Shown here in pieces: positions 12,425 to 14,080 of a DNA stretch of 14,080 nucleotides. The notes under the pieces were generated by a model that did not search any database, was not told the DNA's origin, and saw only the letters and a list, made by a program, of their open reading frames with translations. Both the position numbers and the translations under genes were made by a program. Each line of letters begins with the position of its first letter. Within the stretch, counting starts at the first letter, position 1. Source of the stretch: JBHELG01 sp046263195 (GTDB lineage Bacteria > Actinomycetota > Nitriliruptoria > Nitriliruptorales > JAHWKO01); NCBI GenBank assembly GCA_046263195.1, contig JBHELG010000115.1:1-14080 (forward strand), in the 5' to 3' direction.

Positions 12425-13693
12425 TCACTGCTGATCGTGCTGGCGCTCGCACGGTGGAGGTGGGCGCTGTCGCAGTGGTGTGCCTCGAGGTAGCGAGTGC
12501 CAGGTGCGGCCATTTCGTGTGATGGTGTATTGGCCGGTGTCGGGGTCGAGGCGCTGTTTCCATTTGCGGTCGTGTACGAGCTTGTGCCAGCGGCGCAGCA
12601 GCAACGTCAGCTTGTCAGGATGATGGTCCCCGCCGTCGGCCTGCTCGACCACATGGTGAATGTCCGCCCAGGGGGCGGGGCCTGTAGATCCAGGGAAGCG
12701 ACAGCCTCGGTCCCGGGCCCGTACCGCCAGTCTGGTGTCCGAGGGGATGGCGGCCGCCTTCGTCTTGGCCGATACCGCGAGGGGACGTGCCCCGTCGAAC
12801 AGCACGACCCGCAGGTCCGCATCCCCGGTCAGGGCGTCGACGGTGGCGGCGCTGAGGGTGGGTAGCAGCCCGGGGGCGGCCAGCTCCACCGTCCCCGCAG
12901 CGGTAGCGGTGACGTTAGCCATGTCCACATGCGTAACCAGCAAGGGGCGCGCGGGGCGGCGGCTGTCGCCGCCGAGCCAGGCGCCGCAGATGCGCACCAG
13001 CCCCTCGGCACGCTGCTTCGCCCGGCTGGAGGCCTCGCCGGGCTCGCCCGGCTCGGCCTCGGGAGCGTCGCTGGCGGCGTCGAAGGCGTTGAGGCAGATA
13101 GCGCCGGAGACGGGGTCGAGCTCCCCGTACAGCCGCACCGATCCGTCGAACGACGGCTGGATCGACAGGAAGCTTGCCTCGACTTGGCGTTGCTCGCTGC
13201 GCTCGACCTTCCGTGCCCCGTCGACCTCGTCAGCAGCGCGCTCCACCGCCCACACCAGTTCATCCGGGGTGTATTTATCCACGAGGTCCAGCGAGGCTTC
13301 TACCCGCTCGTCGATGAGCGGCAGGTCCTCGACTTTCATGCGCCGCAGGCGGGCGACGATGCCGCGGACCTGTCCCCACGAGAGTTTCCCCTCCCCGAAC
13401 AGGGTCTTGGTGGCAGGCATGCGTTCGAGCAGGCGGGCGGCTTCCAAAATCATGCGGGCGTCGGAGGAGACCATGCGGTGCTCGAGCGCCAGCAGCAGGT
13501 CCAAGGGCAGGCCTTCGATGATCTCCACCACCCCGGCCCGCTGCACCTGGCCGGCCAGGTCCACCGCCTTCGCCGTGGCCCGCTGCATATCCCGTAGCGC
13601 CTCCGACAGTTCCGCCAGCAGCCCCGCGCCCTCCGCCAGGCTCACCTCCCCCTCATGCGGTTCGGGCGGTTGAGAAGTCGTGTCGATATCCAT
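12425..13693 (-). CDS. DUF222 domain / HNH endonuclease-like protein (13E12 repeat family type)
   Basis: The frame is open from 13780; I choose ATG 13693 (422 residues). ATG 13705 and 13723 are also possible, and none has a strong ribosome binding site. The DUF222 region spans about residues 20-300 (ELSEALRDMQRATAKAVDLA, LLERMPATKTLFGEGKLSWG, YGELDPVSGAICLNAFDAA). The C-terminal HNH-like domain is at about 323-380, with CRFPG, DIHHVVEQADGGDHH and RRWHKLVH. These proteins occur in many copies in actinobacterial genomes, including the REP13E12 repeats of mycobacteria, and are thought to be linked to mobile DNA; their biochemical role is largely unknown. Most members have further zinc cysteines in the HNH region. 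Here only the cysteine of CRFPG remains, and the usual RHH is RWH, so nuclease activity is doubtful. Confidence 0.85.
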   Translation of the reverse strand: MDIDTTSQPPEPHEGEVSLAEGAGLLAELSEALRDMQRATAKAVDLAGQVQRAGVVEIIEGLPLDLLLALEHRMVSSDARMILEAARLLERMPATKTLFGEGKLSWGQVRGIVARLRRMKVEDLPLIDERVEASLDLVDKYTPDELVWAVERAADEVDGARKVERSEQRQVEASFLSIQPSFDGSVRLYGELDPVSGAICLNAFDAASDAPEAEPGEPGEASSRAKQRAEGLVRICGAWLGGDSRRPARPLLVTHVDMANVTATAAGTVELAAPGLLPTLSAATVDALTGDADLRVVLFDGARPLAVSAKTKAAAIPSDTRLAVRARDRGCRFPGSTGPAPWADIHHVVEQADGGDHHPDKLTLLLRRWHKLVHDRKWKQRLDPDTGQYTITRNGRTWHSLPRGTPLRQRPPPPCERQHDQQ

Positions 13694-13765
13694 GGAGTAA
13701 ACCATACGTGTTCGCTGTGACATCTTGACCACGAGATGCCACAGGGATGTGGAAAAGGGAGTGCC

Positions 13766-13858
13766 GTAAGGCCTCGACAAGCGCCGTTAAGCCGGCTCAC
13801 TTCGAGTAGTCATGTCCGTAGTACTTAGGGCGCGCCTTTCGAGCGCAAGAGGCCTTAC
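13766..13858. repeat. 10-bp inverted repeat upstream of the HNH gene
   Basis: GTAAGGCCTC at 13766-13775 and its exact reverse complement GAGGCCTTAC at 13849-13858 flank 73 bases with no gene. The pair lies between the HNH gene start and the methyltransferase stop. It could be the trace of a mobile element end or a regulatory pair; no direct target repeat was seen next to it, and chance is possible. Confidence 0.3.
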
Positions 13859-13885
13859 CAGAGACACCACAGGCCAAGGAGGGAT

Positions 13886-14080
13886 CTAAAAACGGTAACG
13901 CAAGATGCGGCCCATTTTACGTACGGCAGGAACGCGGGCCATGAGTCCGATCAGGACGCGATACGGCCAAGTCAAACGATCAAGTTCGGGTATTTCTGTG
14001 AAGATGATCTCGGAGTCGAATCCCAGTCGTGGCACCAGGTGCGCGAGCTCGCGTGGATCATCGATGCCCCAGCCAGCGGT
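13886..14080 (-). CDS. C-terminal end of an LCM-like class I SAM-dependent methyltransferase (N-terminus beyond window)
   Basis: The minus strand is open for 64 codons from the right edge to a TAG at 13888-13886. The sequence GWGIDDPRELAHLVPRLGF, then WPYRVLIGLMARVPAVRKMG and the terminal RILRYRF, resembles the C-terminus of the leucine carboxyl methyltransferase-like (Tcmp) group of SAM-dependent methyltransferases common in actinobacteria. The SAM-binding motifs lie outside the window, so the call rests on this tail only and the substrate is unknown. It was found by reading the strand directly, since the frame has no start inside the window. Confidence 0.6.
   Translation of the reverse strand, partial: TAGWGIDDPRELAHLVPRLGFDSEIIFTEIPELDRLTWPYRVLIGLMARVPAVRKMGRILRYRF

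Overview
This is a high-GC window whose gene order and protein families point to an actinobacterium. The signs are a Rex-HemA-HemC-HemD-HemB cluster headed by a glutaredoxin-like gene, an ECF sigma factor followed by a DUF5667-type gene, a DUF222/HNH (13E12 repeat type) protein and an LCM-like methyltransferase. I cannot place it below phylum level from sequence alone. Both ends of the window cut through genes.

Left part (1-3722), all genes on the minus strand: a secreted protein of unknown function that runs off the left edge; a 424-base gap; a short, probably truncated DUF5667-like gene that overlaps the end of an ECF sigma factor gene; a 28-codon single-membrane-helix ORF just upstream of the sigma gene; and a TIM-barrel sugar-phosphate isomerase/epimerase-like protein.

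Central part (3949-11278), all genes on the plus strand: a multi-pass membrane protein, a glutaredoxin-like thiol protein, the NADH-sensing repressor Rex, then hemA, hemC, hemD, a YihY/BrkB-family membrane protein and hemB. HemA makes glutamate-1-semialdehyde from glutamyl-tRNA. HemB, HemC and HemD then take 5-aminolevulinate to uroporphyrinogen III. The aminotransferase HemL is not in the window. Rex beside hemA suggests that tetrapyrrole synthesis is linked to cellular redox state, as in Streptomyces.

Right part (11279-14080): the most interesting gene is a DsrE-family gene at 11342-11704. Its single in-frame UGA falls exactly where the family has the first cysteine of a CxxC motif, which gives a U-K-A-C motif. 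A perfect 8-bp hairpin follows, with its loop beginning 18 bases after the UGA, as expected for a bacterial SECIS element. This looks like a selenocysteine-containing DsrE protein that standard gene callers would cut to 79 residues. Facing it on the minus strand is the wreck of an MBL-fold di-iron-type hydrolase, with paired small indels and a large internal deletion. Next come a DUF222/HNH protein that has lost most of the usual zinc cysteines, a 10-bp inverted repeat, and the C-terminal end of an LCM-like methyltransferase that runs off the right edge.
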